Positions 5,603 to 7,835 of a stretch of 7,835 nucleotides of DNA are shown one piece after another. The number at the start of each line of letters is the position of its first letter. Positions within the stretch are counted from its first letter, which is position 1. Location of the stretch: the NCBI GenBank assembly GCA_002377245.1, contig DFPL01000200.1, positions 1 through 7,835 on the forward strand, in the 5' to 3' direction. The position numbers and the translations under genes are program-made. The notes below the pieces were generated by a model. The model was not told where the DNA came from, did not search any database, and saw nothing but the letters and a program-made list of their open reading frames with translations. The stretch comes from Enterobacteriaceae bacterium UBA3516 (GTDB taxonomy: Bacteria; Pseudomonadota; Gammaproteobacteria; Enterobacterales; Enterobacteriaceae).

Positions 5603-6451
5603 CTATGAAGCAACCGCTTCGTCTTCGCCTAAATCCATCTGGCGGTTCGAGGGCTGCACGAACCAGGTTTTATCTTCCCAGCGCAGGCAGGTCAGGTCCC
5701 CCCCCCAGCAACAGCCGGTATCCAGCGCATAAATCCCTTCCGGTGTTCCTTTACCTTCCAGCGATGCCCAGTGACCAAATACGATGCTATATTCTTGAGA
5801 AACCGGGCCCGGTATGGTGAACCAGGGCTTTAACGGGGCGGGAGCATGCTCAGGAATGTCTTTGCAGTACATATCCAGTTCGCCGTTCGGGAAACAGTAG
5901 CGCATGCGTGTGAAGGCGTTACTGATAAAACGCAGGCGCGCCATGCCGCTCAGTTCATTGGACCAGCTGTTAGGATAATCGCCGTACATGCCATCAAGGA
6001 AGAACGGATAAGAGTCGCTGGCAAGGATCGCTTCTACGTCCCGTGCACACTGCTGGGCCGTGTCCAGCGCCCACTGCGGTGTTACCCCGGCGTGCGCCAC
6101 GACCAGTTTTTTCTCTTCATCGACCTGTAACAACGGCTGGCGACGCAACCAGTTAATCAGCTCATCGGCATCCGGTGCTTCCAGTAAAGGCGTGAGTCGA
6201 TCCTTTGGCTTATTGCGACTGATCCCCGCATACACCGCCAGCAGATGCAGGTCGTGATTGCCGAGCACCAAACGCACGCTGTCGCCTAAGGATTTCACGT
6301 AGCGCAAGACGTCCAGTGAGCCCGGCCCACGCGCGACGAGATCACCCGTCAGCCACAACGTGTCCTGGCCTGGTACAAACTGCACCTGATTTAATAATGC
6401 GATCAGTTCATCGTAGCAACCGTGAACGTCGCCAATAAGATAAGTAGACAT
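5603..6451 (-). CDS. apaH: Symmetrical bis(5'-nucleosyl)-tetraphosphatase (Ap4A hydrolase)
   Basis: This 282-residue cytoplasmic enzyme is two residues longer than the E. coli one. It splits diadenosine tetraphosphate symmetrically into two ADP, controlling Ap4A alarmone levels and, in E. coli, the Np4A capping of RNA. It has the calcineurin-like metallophosphatase motifs: GDVHG (7-11), GDLVARGPGS (36-45), GNHD (64-67), AHAG (119-122) and GHW (226-228). The ATG start at 6451 lies 3 nt after the apaG stop, so it is the last gene of the pdxA-rsmA-apaG-apaH segment. Codons 249-252 contain nine consecutive G on the coding strand (5698-5706). The gene is intact as read. The C-terminal tail GEDEAVAS is slightly longer and more acidic than in E. 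coli. Confidence 0.97.
   Translation of the reverse strand: MSTYLIGDVHGCYDELIALLNQVQFVPGQDTLWLTGDLVARGPGSLDVLRYVKSLGDSVRLVLGNHDLHLLAVYAGISRNKPKDRLTPLLEAPDADELINWLRRQPLLQVDEEKKLVVAHAGVTPQWALDTAQQCARDVEAILASDSYPFFLDGMYGDYPNSWSNELSGMARLRFISNAFTRMRYCFPNGELDMYCKDIPEHAPAPLKPWFTIPGPVSQEYSIVFGHWASLEGKGTPEGIYALDTGCCWGGDLTCLRWEDKTWFVQPSNRQMDLGEDEAVAS
5698..5706 (-). repeat. Nine-base G homopolymer within apaH
   Basis: Nine C on the plus strand read as nine G in the coding strand of apaH, across Trp249, Gly250, Gly251 and Asp252. It is the longest G/C homopolymer I saw in the window. Tracts of this length are prone to replication slippage and also to sequencing error, but the frame is correct as given. 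Confidence 0.9.
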
Positions 6452-6454
6452 GGA

Positions 6455-6832
6455 TTAATGGATCAGTGTTTGGACGGCAAGCCGGAAGACAGGGATTGCG
6501 ACGCGGAACGCCTTCCCTTGCGCATCGATCATCTCGTAATGGCCCTGCATGGTGCCCATCGGTGTTTCGATGACGGCGCCACTGGTGTACTGATATTCTC
6601 CGCCTGGCTCGATATGTGGCTGGACGCCAACGACACCTTCGCCCTGAACCTCAGTTTCACGGCCATTCCCGTTGGTGATAAGCCAATAACGCTTCAGCAA
6701 CTGGACAGGGGTTCGCCCCAAATTCCGAAGGGTGACGGTGTAGGCGAATACATAACGTTCATCATCGGGTGAAGACTGAGACTCAATGTAGACACTTTGC
6801 ACCTGGACACTGATTCGGGGCGAATTGATCAT
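6455..6832 (-). CDS. apaG: ApaG protein (DUF525)
   Basis: This is 125 residues, the E. coli length. ApaG folds as a fibronectin type III-like beta sandwich. The conserved family features are KRYWLITN (47-54), the pyrophosphate-binding-like GxGxxG (GEGVVG, 64-69) and TPMGTMQGHY (90-99). Its molecular function is not settled. It is related to the C-terminal domain of some eukaryotic F-box proteins, and loss in Salmonella has been linked to cobalt sensitivity. It starts 3 nt after the rsmA stop and ends 3 nt before the apaH start, so all three are expressed as one message with translational coupling likely. Confidence 0.97.
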   Translation of the reverse strand: MINSPRISVQVQSVYIESQSSPDDERYVFAYTVTLRNLGRTPVQLLKRYWLITNGNGRETEVQGEGVVGVQPHIEPGGEYQYTSGAVIETPMGTMQGHYEMIDAQGKAFRVAIPVFRLAVQTLIH

Positions 6833-6835
6833 GAG

Positions 6836-7657
6836 TTAACTCTCCTTCGGTGGCGCGTTATCAGAAACATAATTCGCCAGTTGGCAATATTGCGCAACAG
6901 AGATATTTTCCGCACGTTTGGCCGGATCGATTCCCAGCTCAGTCAGCACCTCAACCGTAAACAGGTTACCGAGGCTATTGCGGATGGTTTTACGGCGCTG
7001 ATTAAAGGCTTCCGTGGTGATTCTGCTCAGCACACGGATATCTTTCACCGGGTACGGCATAGTGGTATGCGGCACCAGGCGGACTACCGCAGAATCGACT
7101 TTCGGCGCTGGCGTGAAGGCCGTTGGCGGCACTTCGAGCACCGGAATAACCTGGCAGTAATACTGCGCCATTACGCTTAGTCGACCATACGCTTTACTGT
7201 TCGGCCCTGCAACCAGCCGATTCACCACCTCTTTCTGCAACATAAAATGCATGTCTGCAATGGCATCAGTATAGCTAAACAGATGGAACATCAGCGGCGT
7301 GGAAATATTGTAGGGCAAGTTGCCGAACACGCGCAGCGGTTGACCCATTTTCTCCGCCAGTTCGCCGAAGTTCATGGTCATCGCATCCTGCTGATAGATA
7401 GTCAGCTTTGGCCCGAGGAACGGGTGCGTTTGCAGGCGTGCAGCCAGATCGCGATCCAGCTCGATAACGGTCAGTTCATCCAGACGCTCACCAACCGGTT
7501 CTGTCAGTGCTGCCAGACCCGGGCCGATTTCGACCACCGCCTGACCTTTACGTGGATTGATCGCCGAGACGATGCTATCGATCACAAACTGATCGTTGAG
7601 GAAGTTTTGCCCGAAGCGTTTACGGGCTAAGTGGCCCTGGTGGACTCTATTATTCAT
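6836..7657 (-). CDS. rsmA: 16S rRNA (adenine1518-N6/adenine1519-N6)-dimethyltransferase
   Basis: This 273-residue protein has the same length as E. coli RsmA (KsgA). It transfers four methyl groups from S-adenosylmethionine to A1518 and A1519 in the 3' end hairpin of 16S rRNA, a late quality-control step in 30S assembly. Loss gives kasugamycin resistance. Visible elements are the N-terminal RKRFGQNFL (12-20), SAM motif I VEIGPGLAALT (42-52), Glu66 in the ribose-binding strand, Asp91, and the catalytic NLPYN (113-117) that marks adenine-N6 methylation. The C-terminal helical domain with NQRRKT closes the protein. The ATG at 7657 overlaps the pdxA stop as ATGA, indicating coupled translation. 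Confidence 0.98.
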   Translation of the reverse strand: MNNRVHQGHLARKRFGQNFLNDQFVIDSIVSAINPRKGQAVVEIGPGLAALTEPVGERLDELTVIELDRDLAARLQTHPFLGPKLTIYQQDAMTMNFGELAEKMGQPLRVFGNLPYNISTPLMFHLFSYTDAIADMHFMLQKEVVNRLVAGPNSKAYGRLSVMAQYYCQVIPVLEVPPTAFTPAPKVDSAVVRLVPHTTMPYPVKDIRVLSRITTEAFNQRRKTIRNSLGNLFTVEVLTELGIDPAKRAENISVAQYCQLANYVSDNAPPKES

Positions 7658-7835
7658 TGAGTATTAACAATCATGGTAATGGCGAGATTAAGCGCCGTAA
7701 TAAAACTGCCGACATCTGCTTTCCCCTGACCCGCCAGTTCAAGCGCGGTGCCGTGGTCCACAGAGGTACGAATAAAGGGTAAACCGAGGGTGATATTCAC
7801 CCCGCGGCCAAAGCCCTGGTATTTTAGCACGGGCA
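7654..7835 (-). CDS. pdxA: 4-hydroxythreonine-4-phosphate dehydrogenase, C-terminal 59 residues (partial)
   Basis: This reading frame enters from the right edge and ends in TGA at 7656-7654. The 59 visible residues, including KYQGFGRGVNITLGLPFIRT, SVDHGTALELAGQ and the ending MIVNTQ, match the E. coli PdxA C-terminus almost residue for residue as I remember it. PdxA oxidises 4-phosphohydroxy-L-threonine with NAD in the pathway to pyridoxal 5'-phosphate. The SVDHGTA segment contains a conserved His that in this family binds the active-site metal. The stop codon overlaps the rsmA start by four bases. The N-terminal 80 percent and upstream genes (surA, lptD in E. coli) lie outside the window. 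Confidence 0.96.
   Translation of the reverse strand, partial: PVLKYQGFGRGVNITLGLPFIRTSVDHGTALELAGQGKADVGSFITALNLAITMIVNTQ

Noticed and set aside
1..7835. CRISPR arrays, tRNA or rRNA genes, complete insertion sequences, attachment sites
   Set aside because: I saw no regularly spaced direct repeats, no cloverleaf or rRNA sequence, and no transposase or IS terminal inverted repeats flanking the inserted gene.

Overview
The window is a chromosomal segment from a member of the Enterobacterales close to Enterobacter, Lelliottia, Citrobacter or Klebsiella. The carB end, kefF, kefC, folA, apaH, apaG, rsmA and pdxA are all very close to the E. coli proteins as I remember them, and they keep the E. 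coli order. It does not look like E. coli or Salmonella itself: in those genomes, as I recall, the cai-fix carnitine cluster and yaaU lie between carB and kefF. Here that interval is only about 1.6 kb and holds two lipoprotein genes. An extra gene also sits between folA and apaH.

Layout. Positions 1-165 are the 3' end of carB, closed by a clear intrinsic terminator. From 325 to 1182 is an uncharacterised lipoprotein of 285 residues, probably starting at GTG. From 1316 to 1549 is a small YgdI/YgdR-type (DUF903) outer-membrane lipoprotein with its own terminator. A shortened ERIC element of about 70 bp precedes kefF. kefF (1769-2299) and kefC (2292-4154) overlap by 8 nt and form the glutathione-gated potassium efflux system. 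folA (4352-4831) has a recognisable promoter, with a perfect 24-bp palindrome of CRP-S type (TGCGA-N6-TCGCA) just upstream. From 4894 to 5508 is an AT-richer gene of the plasmid pRiA4b ORF-3 family, probably acquired. It lies between folA and the convergent apaH.

The minus strand from 7835 down to 5603 is one compact operon segment, pdxA-rsmA-apaG-apaH. pdxA and rsmA overlap by ATGA, and the next two junctions have 3-nt gaps. It links pyridoxal phosphate synthesis, 16S rRNA dimethylation, ApaG and diadenosine tetraphosphate hydrolysis, as in E. coli.

Most of the window is ordinary core genome. The points most worth a second look are the CRP-S-like palindrome at about -62 from the predicted folA transcription start, a run of nine G on the coding strand of apaH where a slip of one base either way would truncate the protein, the pRiA4b-family insertion, and the uncharacterised lipoprotein. 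I found no clear evidence of a new multi-gene system.
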